Origin: Salinivibrio socompensis S35
Lineage (GTDB): Bacteria > Pseudomonadota > Gammaproteobacteria > Enterobacterales > Vibrionaceae
Assembly: GCF_000513715.1 (NCBI RefSeq)
Contig: NZ_AQOD01000009.1
Span: 1 to 48,155, forward strand
Length of the DNA: 48,155 nucleotides
Reading direction: 5' to 3'
The notes under the pieces were generated by a model that saw only the letters and a program-made list of their open reading frames with translations, was not told where the DNA came from and did no database searches. A program made the position numbers and the translations under genes. Shown in pieces: positions 23,107 to 32,860 of this stretch (position 1 is its first letter; every line of letters begins with the position of its first letter).

Positions 23107-23138
23107 TACGTCCTAATACATTTACGTCTTAATACATT
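23107..23138 (+). repeat. 16-bp tandem direct repeat
   Basis: TACGTCCTAATACATT (23107-23122) is followed immediately by TACGTCTTAATACATT (23123-23138), differing at one position. It lies in the 182-bp udk-dcd gap. It may be a replication-slippage duplication or a doubled binding site; nothing in the sequence decides between these. Confidence 0.8.
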
Positions 23139-23214
23139 GTGTGTTTAGGTGAAGATATCGAACGAGTGCGGTGTATCCAGCATCGCGCGATCAAATAACC
23201 GTGAGGAATGTCCG

Positions 23215-23801
23215 ATGCGACTGTGCGACAGGCATATCAAAGAACACCTTGATGATGGCCGCATCAAAATTGAACCCCGCCCCGCTGCCGAGGCGATTTC
23301 GGGAGTTACTGCGGATGTGACCCTAGGGAATCAGTTCCGTGTTTTTAATGATCATGGGGCGGCTTACATTGATTTATCGGGGCCGAAAAAAGAAGTGAAC
23401 GCGCAGCTTGAGCGTGTCATGAGCGATGAAATAGAAATCGCTGACGGTGACCCTTTTTATCTTCATCCTGGCCAACTGGCCTTAGCCGTGACGCATGAGG
23501 CGGTGACACTACCCGACAATATTGTTGGTTGGCTCGATGGCCGCTCATCGTTGGCGCGGCTTGGTTTGATGGTTCATGTCACCGCACACCGGATTGATCC
23601 CGGCTGGTCAGGTCGAATTGTACTAGAGTTTTATAACAACGGGCGTTTACCGCTAGCGCTACGTCCAGGCATGCCGATTGGCGCCTTGAGCTTTGAGCCT
23701 ATGTCAGGATCAGCGGATAAGCCTATAATAAACGGGACAACGCCAAGTATAAAAATCAGCAAGGGGCGGTTGCCTCTCGCATTAGTCAAGATAAGGTTTA
23801 A
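23215..23801 (+). CDS. dcd: dCTP deaminase (frameshifted near C-terminus)
   Basis: Dcd converts dCTP to dUTP, the main route to dTMP in enterics and vibrios. ATG 23215 opens [17 protein letters not shown], as in E. coli; the upstream frame from 23149 is not part of the gene. The conserved core [27 protein letters not shown] carries the catalytic region. Near 23725 the frame leaves the family. One extra T in CCTATAAT restores [22 protein letters not shown] and a stop at 23799-23801, giving 195 residues (E. coli 193). Without this correction the frame runs to 23808. A one-base homopolymer deletion is the likely cause. Confidence 0.94.
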
Positions 23802-23807
23802 TGAGTG

Positions 23808-23832
23808 AAATGCGCCTGAGGGCGCATTTTTT
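23808..23832 (+). terminator. Intrinsic terminator of dcd
   Basis: AAATGCGCC (23808-23816) pairs with GGCGCATTT (23821-23829) around TGAG, with a T-run following. It lies 7 nt after the corrected dcd stop, which supports the corrected end. Confidence 0.9.
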
Positions 23833-23899
23833 TCTCACCAGGAACTCGACGGTTAAATCGTGGTCGATAACGCGTCTGACACACAAGGAGCATCTTGCA

Positions 23900-26044
23900 A
23901 TGATAAAAAAAATCGCCCTTATTCTCGCAGCATTCGTCGTGGTGTTGATTGGCGCCATCGCGACTTTAATTGCCACGGTAAATCCTAATCAATTTAAACC
24001 ATTGCTGGTCGAACAAGTCGCAGAGCAAACGGGCTATGAGGTCGTTATCGGTGGCGACATCGAGTGGCAGTTCTGGCCGAGTTTGGGCTTTTCCATTGCT
24101 GATGTGGCGATCAAAAACCGTCCAGAGTTTGATGAGCCGGATCTAATGCGTTTATCGCGGGCGCAGTTATCAGTCGACGTACTGCCGCTGATGTCTCAGA
24201 CATTACAGGTCGGTGAGATCGTGTTGCAAGACCCCCATATTTTTATTCAGACGTTGGTTAATGGTGAATCCAACTTGACCCCGGCGCGACAGGGGCCTGT
24301 TCAAGCTGCGCCAGAGCAACAGTCCAGCTCAACGCCGACAAACTCAACCAGCGATGGACAAAGTAGCGCTTGGACCGTTTCTCTGCAAGGGTTACGAGTC
24401 ACCAATGCCAGTGTGGTGATTAAAGATAATCAGGTCGATACTCAAACAGCGTTACGCGATGTCAATATTGAAGTCGGCAACTTGAAGACCGATGTGTGGA
24501 CACCCTTCTCAATGTCTTTGCGCGGAGAGCAAAATGAAGCGACCTTTGAAGCACAAGGTCAGGGTGAATTGAAATTGGCTGCTGATCCGATACTCAGCGA
24601 ATTGCGTGAACTCGCGCTTACTGTCTCGGCACAGCAAGGTGATAGTGTTCTCAACGAGGCAAATATTACCTTAGACCGCTTTGCGCTTGGTCAAGCAGCG
24701 GCACTAGGTTTTAACGTTAATGCTCAGATGTCAGAGGTAAAGATTGAAACCTCTGGGAAAGCGCAAGTCACTGTGTCTGAGATGCAAGACAAAGTAACGG
24801 CGCAAGGACTAGATATGCTCACGCAGCTATCGGGTGAGGCATTACCCGGCGAGTCGCTGACCCAAGAGCTGGCGGCAGATATCGTCTTTGATGCCAAACA
24901 GCAAACGCTAGATATCACCGAGATGACAAGCCGTCTCAATACTGATCAGGTGGTGATAGACGGTAAAATGGCCATCAAGCTGGCAGACATCCCGCAAATT
25001 CGTTTTGCACTCAATACTAACCGTATTGATCTCAATACCTTGTTGCCGGCAAACAAGGCAGCGCCTCGTCAATCCGCAAACGAAAGTCAGTCTGAATCCA
25101 ATGATGAACCCAGCTCAAGTGCGCAAACTGCGTCACTTAGCCAAGAAGAGCCTGATCTGAGTGTGTTGAAGACGCTGGATATTGCTGGCTCACTGGCGAT
25201 GAAAGGGCTTACCGTGGGTAACATTACCCTAGGACAAACACGCGCGACGGTTGCTATTGACCGTGGCAAGGTCGACGTGTCCGAGCTAACCACGCAAGCC
25301 TATGAGGGCAAGGTGGTTGTACAAGGAATGTTAGATGCCACGCAAACTCCTGCACGCTACCAACTAAGCAAACAAGCTCGCGACATTGCTATCCTGCCTT
25401 TACTCGAAGACGCGGCACAGGTTGATCTGCTCGAGGGCAAAGGCAATGTGGATATAAACCTTCAAGGTCAAGGTTTATCACCTTATGCACTTCGTCAGGC
25501 GATTCAGGGCAGTGCCGCGATTTTCTTTGAGGATGGCGCGATCAACGGCATTAACTTGGCACAAATGCTGAGAGAAGCCAAAGCGACGTTGAGAGGAGAA
25601 ACGGCCAACAAAGCGACCAATGACGTGCGTAAAACCGACTTTAGCGCACTGACTGCGAGCTTTACTCTTGGTAATGGGATGGCACGCACCAACGATTTGC
25701 TATTAGAAGCCCCTGCACTGCGGGTGCGTAGTGAAGGGCAGACTGACCTGCTAAAAGAGACCCTCGATTTTGATGTGTTCACGTCTGTGGTGGAAACCAG
25801 TAAAGGCCAAGGCGGCAAAGATATTGATGAACTGCGTGATGTGACCATCCCAGTGACGGTGGCAGGCACTTGGCAGGCGCCCAGTTATCAGTTAGATATC
25901 AAGCAGCTACTCAGCAGCAACAAGGTCTTGGAAGAAAAAGCACGTAAAGAGGCACAACGTGGGATTAAAAAGCTACTGGGTGATAAAGCCGATGATGACA
26001 AGGTAAAAGAAGCAACGAATAAACTACTGAATTTATTCCAGTGA
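23900..26044 (+). CDS. asmA: AsmA family outer-membrane assembly protein
   Basis: AsmA-like proteins are inner-membrane anchored, with a large periplasmic beta-rich groove implicated in lipid transport to the outer membrane. The true start is ATG 23900 (MIKKIALILAAF), preceded by AAGGAG; the open frame extends upstream through the dcd terminator and should be trimmed. The protein has 714 residues: one N-terminal membrane helix, the AsmA signature NPNQFKPLLVEQVAEQTG with WQFWPSLGFSIADV, and a C-terminal AsmA domain (GSAAIFFEDGAINGINLAQML). Two Ser/Gln-rich linkers near residues 140-160 and 395-425 are longer than in E. coli (617 residues). It follows dcd, as in E. coli. Confidence 0.93.
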   Translation: MIKKIALILAAFVVVLIGAIATLIATVNPNQFKPLLVEQVAEQTGYEVVIGGDIEWQFWPSLGFSIADVAIKNRPEFDEPDLMRLSRAQLSVDVLPLMSQTLQVGEIVLQDPHIFIQTLVNGESNLTPARQGPVQAAPEQQSSSTPTNSTSDGQSSAWTVSLQGLRVTNASVVIKDNQVDTQTALRDVNIEVGNLKTDVWTPFSMSLRGEQNEATFEAQGQGELKLAADPILSELRELALTVSAQQGDSVLNEANITLDRFALGQAAALGFNVNAQMSEVKIETSGKAQVTVSEMQDKVTAQGLDMLTQLSGEALPGESLTQELAADIVFDAKQQTLDITEMTSRLNTDQVVIDGKMAIKLADIPQIRFALNTNRIDLNTLLPANKAAPRQSANESQSESNDEPSSSAQTASLSQEEPDLSVLKTLDIAGSLAMKGLTVGNITLGQTRATVAIDRGKVDVSELTTQAYEGKVVVQGMLDATQTPARYQLSKQARDIAILPLLEDAAQVDLLEGKGNVDINLQGQGLSPYALRQAIQGSAAIFFEDGAINGINLAQMLREAKATLRGETANKATNDVRKTDFSALTASFTLGNGMARTNDLLLEAPALRVRSEGQTDLLKETLDFDVFTSVVETSKGQGGKDIDELRDVTIPVTVAGTWQAPSYQLDIKQLLSSNKVLEEKARKEAQRGIKKLLGDKADDDKVKEATNKLLNLFQ

Positions 26045-26097
26045 TCGGTTTGCAGCACTTTACGCTACTAGATTAAAAACCTTGTTAAGGATGAGTA

Positions 26098-27158
26098 ATG
26101 GATTCTGTTACCCAGGCGGCACTGGGCGCGGCAGTTGCTGGATTAGTCTCAGGCAAGCGCTGTTCTCCGAAAGTGCTTTTGGCTGGAGCCGCATTAGGCA
26201 CCTTGCCTGACTTAGATGTACTGATTGATTACGGCGATCCGGTCGCGAATACGGTGAATCATCGTGGGTTCAGCCACTCATTATTTGTGCTGCCTTGGCT
26301 TGGGGCAGTCATTGCTTGGTGCTGGTGGCGATGGCGTCGTCAATGGCCACTATGGCAAGTGATGACACTGGTGATCTCGGTGCTCGTGACACACCCACTG
26401 TTAGACGCCATGACGGTCTATGGTACCAAACTGTTCTGGCCGTTAGAGGTACCTTCTGTGGCGGTCGCCAGCCTGTTTATTATTGACCCTTTGTACACGG
26501 TGCCCTTGCTGGCGAGTGTGGCGGTTGCGTTAATATGGCGACATCGCGGAGCAAAAGCCTGTGGTATTGGCTTGCTGTTTGCTATGGCCTACTTGGTAAG
26601 TTCTGTCTATCAGCTTGAAAAGATAGAGCACGCGTTGCGAGCCAAACCCAAGGGACCGACTTAGCAGGAAAGCCGTATATTATTATGCCCACCCCGTTTA
26701 ACACCGTGCTGTGGCGAGTTGTTGTTGTCGGGGAAACGCAGTATTGGGAAGGGCTGGCTTCACGGCTAGATAAAGATAAGCAGATAGACTGGGTTACGCA
26801 GCCTCGGGGTCAGTGGCCATTAGCAGATTCAGAGACGTTAGCCGACCTCCGCGCGTTTTCGCGCGACTTCATACGGTTTGAGAGCCGAAACGGCCAGCAG
26901 ATAGTGACAGATTTGCGTTTTGGCGTGGCGAACTATCAGCCTTTTCAATTTCTGCTCGCGGAACAAAATGCAGAAGGGCAGTGTCAGCCAGTGACACCGA
27001 AACAGCTTGAACCAGGGCCGCTGCGAGACAGCGCGCTACCCTCTCTGTGGCAGCGCTTGCTCGGAGACCAATCGATTGATGCGCGCCTGTGTCGCCAGCC
27101 TTGTCAGGGTAACCTCGTCGATAGCACGCAGTCGATATCGTTAAACGCGATACCCTGA
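26098..27158 (+). CDS. YdjM/DUF457-type membrane-bound metal-dependent hydrolase (frameshifted)
   Basis: The N-terminal 188 residues (MDSVTQAALGAAVAGL, the DLDVLID and HRGFSHSLF metal-ligand segments, several membrane helices, THPLLDAMTVYGT) belong to the YdjM-like family of putative membrane hydrolases; the exact reaction is unknown. The frame stops at 26664. The continuation in the +2 frame reads AGKPYIIMPTPFNTVLWRV and matches the C-terminal domain of longer vibrio members of the family. One indel near 26620-26645 therefore splits one gene of about 353 residues. The two frames would otherwise be a truncated protein and an orphan. In E. coli the short ydjM is LexA-controlled; I see no LexA box here. 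Confidence 0.82.
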
Positions 27159-27215
27159 GAAAAGCGGCTCTTAAGTTAACGTCAGCCACTTCTTTCTTTG
27201 TTTTTACTCGGTGGC

Positions 27216-27805
27216 TTACCAGTCAATGCCTTGGCGCGCTTTCACTCCAGCGTCGAAGGCATGCTTAACGTTCCTGACTTCCGAGACGGTATCCGCCATC
27301 TCAACTAAGCGGCGGTGTGCACCGCGCCCGGTGATTATCACTGATTGTTCGCTAGGAGCTGTCGCAGGGCATCGATGACCTCATCGAGAGCGATATAGTT
27401 GTAGGTGATCATGTAAGTGATCTCATCCAGTACCACTAAATCGTAACGGTCATCCGCGAGCATGGACTGACACGCTGCCCATATTTGCTGAGCGGCTTGG
27501 GTATCTGCGGTTTTGTCCTGCGTATCCCAGGTAAAACCGGTACTCATCACGTGAAAGTCGACACCATGTTGGTTCAGTAAATCCCGTTCTCCACAAGCCC
27601 ACGTGCCCTTGATGTATTGAGCTACCCCGCATTTTAGCCCATGGCCGGCGGCGCGCGCCACGGTGCCAAATGCGGACGTTGATTTACCTTTGCCATTGCC
27701 CGTGATGACCAAGAGTAGCCCTTTTTCTTGTTGGGCAGCGTCAATTCGGGCATCGACTTTTTCTTTCAGTTTTTGCTGACGCTGCTTGTGTCCTTGTTCT
27801 GACAT
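27216..27805 (-). CDS. btuR: Cob(I)alamin adenosyltransferase BtuR/CobO (frameshifted)
   Basis: BtuR adenosylates cob(I)alamin or cobinamide in coenzyme B12 synthesis and salvage. The N-terminus (RQQKLKEKVDAR), the P-loop GNGKGKSTSAFGT, the TGFTWDTQ segment and Walker-B-like DLVVLDEITYM are typical of the CobA/CobO/BtuR type. The first frame stops at 27338 after ALRQLLANNQ, but the next frame continues SEQSVIITGRGAHRRL and ends GIDW with a stop at 27216-27218. One base corrected near 27345-27355 gives about 195 residues (E. coli 196). No other cobalamin genes are nearby, so salvage is the likelier role. Confidence 0.92.
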
Positions 27806-27959
27806 ACGATTTCTAACCCCAAATAAACGTTACACCATAGTAAAGGGACGTCATGCTTCATGCTACCCATAACAACGCAAAGGCGAGCAGATTGAAGCCA
27901 CTAGGCATCGGAGTAGCGACTTGATAAAATAAGACTTCACGGATAAGGAGCGTCTATCG

Positions 27960-28439
27960 ATGACAAACCAAAGAAATGTGCCGAGTATATTGGTTGTCTG
28001 TTTGGGCAATATTTGTCGTTCACCGACGGCAGAAGCAGTGCTGCGGGCCCGTGCTAATGCGAGAGGAATGACGGTGCATATCGATTCAGCGGGAACTGCC
28101 GGTTATCACGAGGGAAGCGCGCCCGACAAACGAAGCCAAAAAGCGGGTCAAGCAAGAGGCTACTCCTTCGCGGGCATTCGCGCGCGTCAGGTGCGTCAGG
28201 AAGATTTTATATGTCATGATATGATTTTGGCGGCTGACGACAGTAATTTGGCAGACTTAAAAGCACAGTGCCCAGAAAGCGAGAAAGATAAACTGTCTTT
28301 GTTTTTAAGTTGGGGCAAGTATACGGGTGGGCCCATCCCAGATCCTTACTATGGTGGCGACGATGGTTTTGAGCATGTGCTTGACTTGCTAGAGCAGGCC
28401 GCCGATGGCGTATTGGACCATATCGCCAGTCGGTTATAG
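27960..28439 (+). CDS. Low-molecular-weight protein-tyrosine-phosphatase
   Basis: The 159-residue protein has the active-site loop CLGNICRS (Cys14 to Arg20, CX5R) at its N-terminus and the acid-base aspartate in the late IPDPYYGG segment, the standard LMW-PTP layout. Such enzymes dephosphorylate tyrosine kinases of capsule systems or arginine-phosphorylated and other small substrates. No Wza/Wzc-type capsule genes are nearby, so it is a stand-alone enzyme of unknown target, as in several vibrios. A GGAG sequence precedes the ATG. Confidence 0.92.
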   Translation: MTNQRNVPSILVVCLGNICRSPTAEAVLRARANARGMTVHIDSAGTAGYHEGSAPDKRSQKAGQARGYSFAGIRARQVRQEDFICHDMILAADDSNLADLKAQCPESEKDKLSLFLSWGKYTGGPIPDPYYGGDDGFEHVLDLLEQAADGVLDHIASRL

Positions 28440-28485
28440 TTTTCTAGCCAGTTATAGTTTTAGGGTGCTTGATGGTGAACAAACG

Positions 28486-28513
28486 AAAAAGGCGCCCTCA
28501 AGCGCCTTTTAAA
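28486..28513. terminator. Bidirectional terminator after the phosphatase gene
   Basis: AAAAGGCGC (28487-28495) pairs with GCGCCTTTT (28502-28510) around CCTCAA. Both flanks are A/T runs, so it serves the phosphatase gene (+) and the converging minus-strand gene. Just upstream a 10-11 bp sequence, GTTATAGTTTT, occurs twice 20 bp apart (28433-28464), a small duplication at the phosphatase 3' end. Confidence 0.88.
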
Positions 28514-28534
28514 ATCTTTATTTTGTGCCAGTCA

Positions 28535-29293
28535 CTACCACTTCTTCTTCGGGGCAAACAGCTCGTCCAGTTCACTTTTCTCTTCTGCCTGCTCAGACTG
28601 TAATTTCTCATGTCCCGTATTAAGAGTCTGAGTAATGTCACCGTGCATTTTTTCTAAATGCTTTTTCATTTCCATCGAGTATTCATCCGTTTTCGGGCTG
28701 ACCACATCGATGGCTTTTTTCAGCAATTGCTGCGCGGTACCCATTTGGCCTTTATTCTTGGCATCATTAGCCCGTTTAATCACGTTTTCAATATTGATCT
28801 TGAGCTGCATTTGCTCTAACCGCGCGTTTTCCGCTACAAATGCTTGTGTAGCTAGTCGCCCTTTTGAGTGTTCGGCTTTGACCACTGAGCGTAAGCGTTT
28901 CACCAACTTAAGCATTGATATGGCCTGTCGATCGTTATCAGGCACCTTAAACGATGTTGACTCTCGGTTGGAATAGCTTTGTTTGATCTGATCGATCTGC
29001 GTTTGAGTCGCATTAATCCGTTGTTTGATTGACTTATCAGAATCGTCAATTTCGTACATGGCTTTTAAAGAATCGAGAATTTTTTTATTCAAGCAAGCCA
29101 GTAACGTCCCACTGTAAGGGAGGTTATGCGCATTACCAATCAGCTCTTCAGTCGCATCGATGACTGCGATGTGCTTCGCCATCTCTTGACGTTTGTGAGA
29201 CTCGATTTGCTTTCGTTGTTGAGCCAATATGTTGTAGCCGACAATCAGGCCGAGCAATATGACACAAAGGCCAGCTATCAAGGCAATATTCAT
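28535..29293 (-). CDS. Unknown membrane-anchored coiled-coil protein (252 aa)
   Basis: I do not recognise a named family. Residues 1-24 form one hydrophobic helix (MNIALIAGLCVILLGLIVGY). The remainder is highly charged and helical, rich in Lys, Glu and Gln, with heptad-like spacing from about residue 80 onward, and ends in an acidic segment followed by FAPKKKW. A TPR-like piece (NAKNKGQMGTAQQLLKKAIDV type) near residues 170-195 is suggestive but not enough to assign. An in-frame TAA lies two codons before the ATG, fixing the start. It converges on the phosphatase gene and is divergent from cysB. A scaffold or envelope role is possible. Confidence 0.75.
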   Translation of the reverse strand: MNIALIAGLCVILLGLIVGYNILAQQRKQIESHKRQEMAKHIAVIDATEELIGNAHNLPYSGTLLACLNKKILDSLKAMYEIDDSDKSIKQRINATQTQIDQIKQSYSNRESTSFKVPDNDRQAISMLKLVKRLRSVVKAEHSKGRLATQAFVAENARLEQMQLKINIENVIKRANDAKNKGQMGTAQQLLKKAIDVVSPKTDEYSMEMKKHLEKMHGDITQTLNTGHEKLQSEQAEEKSELDELFAPKKKW

Positions 29294-30632
<1,339 letters not shown>

Positions 30633-30648
30633 ACTGCCTTAAACGACG

Positions 30649-30671
30649 AGGCTGCTGATGCAGCCTTTTTT
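30649..30671 (+). terminator. Intrinsic terminator of cysB
   Basis: AGGCTGC (30649-30655) pairs with GCAGCCT (30660-30666) around TGAT, followed by five more Ts. It lies 17 nt after the cysB stop. Confidence 0.92.
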
Positions 30672-30703
30672 GATCACGCATTCATCAACACTTTCATTTA
30701 ATC

Positions 30704-31939
30704 ATGTCACCTTTATCGTTCAGCGACCAATTTAACCAGTTGACCTCTCTGTTGGTACAGCATCAAAACCTGTGGCGACCGATGCCGATGGCGCATACTC
30801 AGCTGCCTTGGCAAGACGAAGCGCCGCTTTGCCAATGGCTAGCAACGCTGGATAACACAGAGCTTGCGGCCTTAAACGCGGATCCAGGCGCGGCGATAAA
30901 AAAGTTAGCGACCTGGTGGCCGACTCTGAACGCGTTACCGACGTTGACCTCGGTGCCGGTTGCTGAACATGCTGACATTGAGATAGACGCGCGTTTGAGT
31001 GTCGGCGTACCGGGGCGAAAATGGGCACAAATTCAAGCATATTTAGAGGCAATGCCGCAAACGGACGAGACCACGTGCTATTTAGAGTGGTGTGCGGGAA
31101 AAGGGTACCTTGGGCGTGGTGTCGCGGCGATAACCGGTAAATCGGTAGAAAGCGTAGAATGGCAATCGGCACTGTGCGAACAGGGACAAACGTTTGCCAA
31201 TCAAAAAGCGCTCCCGATGCGGTTTTACTCGTTAGATGCAATGGGTGACGCGGCAACGTCAGTCATGGCCGGTTGTGATCACGGGCTGGCGTTGCACGCG
31301 TGTGGAGACTTACACGTACAGCTTCTCCAAAAGGCGGTCGTAACGGGGATGCGTGCATTAACGGTGTCACCCTGTTGTTATCAGTTAATTCGAGGAGAAA
31401 TATATCAACCGTTATCTGTGGAAGCACAGGGATCGGCTCTGACGCTTTCAAAAGCCGATTTAAAGCTCGCGGTGCAAGAATCCGTTACTGGTGGGCAGCG
31501 GGTGCGTCGTCAACGAGAGCAGGAAGTCACCTATCGGTTAGGCTTTGATGAATGGCAACGTGACGTGCAACAGTCGGAACGCTATTTACCGCTGCCAGCA
31601 CTAAAAAAATCACAGCTGAGCCAAGGGTTCACCGCCTTTTGTCGTTGGGGAGCCGCGCAAAAAGGGCTCACGCTACCAGATGATTTTGACCAGACTTATT
31701 ACCTCGCTCGCGGTGAGGCAAGGTTTGTTGTACTAGAGCAAATTAATGTGATTAAAAGTGCATTTCGGCGAGCCATGGAGCTATGGTTAGTGCTTGATCG
31801 TGTCTTATACCTTCAACAACATGGCTATCGTGTCACCCTTACTCAGTTCTGTGAGCGCGAACTCACGCCCCGCAATCTGCTCATTCATGCAGAGCGTCTT
31901 CACGGCGACCGTCTTCACGCCGAAAAAGAAACGGCTTAG
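30704..31939 (+). CDS. Putative SAM-dependent methyltransferase (GSTCD/METTL25-like)
   Basis: The 411-residue protein has a class I methyltransferase core starting at about residue 120: LEWCAGKGYLGRGVA is a motif I (glycine-rich SAM loop), a motif near VESVEWQSALCEQG would bind the ribose, and HACGDLH followed by TVSPCCYQLIRG fits the motif IV region of the Methyltransf_31 type seen in GSTCD and METTL25 proteins. The N-terminal 115 residues and C-terminal 130 residues are helical and unassigned. The substrate is unknown; an RNA or protein target is a guess. It begins 72 nt after cysB, with the cysB terminator between them. No clear Shine-Dalgarno precedes the ATG. Confidence 0.75.
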   Translation: MSPLSFSDQFNQLTSLLVQHQNLWRPMPMAHTQLPWQDEAPLCQWLATLDNTELAALNADPGAAIKKLATWWPTLNALPTLTSVPVAEHADIEIDARLSVGVPGRKWAQIQAYLEAMPQTDETTCYLEWCAGKGYLGRGVAAITGKSVESVEWQSALCEQGQTFANQKALPMRFYSLDAMGDAATSVMAGCDHGLALHACGDLHVQLLQKAVVTGMRALTVSPCCYQLIRGEIYQPLSVEAQGSALTLSKADLKLAVQESVTGGQRVRRQREQEVTYRLGFDEWQRDVQQSERYLPLPALKKSQLSQGFTAFCRWGAAQKGLTLPDDFDQTYYLARGEARFVVLEQINVIKSAFRRAMELWLVLDRVLYLQQHGYRVTLTQFCERELTPRNLLIHAERLHGDRLHAEKETA

Positions 31940-32073
31940 CGCTATTCAAGCACAAATATAATGTGTTACGTCTGGTTGACAATAGCCAACGTGCTTATGC
32001 CGGATGACACTCGCTGTCGCGACTGAAAATCGTTACACTGGTGATAAATAGTTTAATGTAAAGAAACTTTATT

Positions 32074-32800
32074 ATGCCAGATCTCGGTGTGTCGATTGCA
32101 GTGGCGCTGATCTTAGGATTGGGGTGCTTTGTGCAGAGTTTGGTTGGCTTTGGGATGGCCATTGGTGGCGGCGCCACTTTTATTGATGATTGATCCTAAA
32201 CTGGTGCCAACGACGATTTCGATGGTAGGGCTAACATTAGCGAGTATTAATGCTTGGCAGTATCGTCATCAGCTTTCTTTTCGAGATTTGAGTTGGGCGT
32301 ACTTCGGCCGAGTGCCGGGCACCGCGGTTGCAGGCGTGATTATGCTGGTGGTCACCACCCAAATGCTGGAAATAATTATAGGCGCTGCCGTTTTACTCGC
32401 TGTTTTTGCCAGTGTGATGCGTTTTAACATTACCCCCAACCGGCGTAATTTTTTTATTGCTGGGTTCACGTCGGGTGTTATGGGAACAACCACCAGCATC
32501 GGTGGTCCGCCGATGGCGCTTGTGTTACAGCATGCTGAGGTCAATAAAATGCGCGCCTGTTTGGCAGGCTACTTTGTGGTTAGCTGCATTTTATCGTTAA
32601 TTGCGTTGAGCGCGACCGATTACTTAACCTGGTGGCATGTCAAACAAGCGGCATTTGCTGTTCCTGCCGTATTGCTGGCCACTTGGTTGGCTTATCGTGT
32701 CGCGCCACATATTAAACCGCAATTTGTCCGTCGAGCGATGCTATTACTCTGTACGTTGGCGGGAGTGAGCACATTAGCGCGCGGGCTAATCGGGGCATAA
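32074..32800 (+). CDS. TauE/SafE family sulfite/anion exporter (frameshifted)
   Basis: TauE/SafE proteins are membrane transporters of sulfite, sulfoacetate or related anions with seven to eight helices. From ATG 32074 the frame gives MPDLGVSIAVALILGLGCF, then VQSLVGFGMA, and is lost at about 32160. The next frame continues VAAPLLLMIDPKLVPTTISM and carries the repeat-family motif GTTTSIGGPPMALVLQH. Removing one A from GCCATTGG gives a continuous protein of about 241 residues, the usual family length. The sulfur theme matches cysB nearby, but a functional link is only an inference. An imperfect GC-rich hairpin at 32802-32829 separates it from tyrP. Confidence 0.88.
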
Positions 32801-32860
32801 GGCTCGGCCCCCCATAACGGGAGGCGAGCAATGGTATGAAAGGAAAGACAAGCTTCGGTG

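Noticed and set aside
26685-27158. Independent hypothetical gene after the ydjM homologue
   Set aside because: Its sequence continues the C-terminal domain of longer YdjM-like proteins, and one indel joins them.
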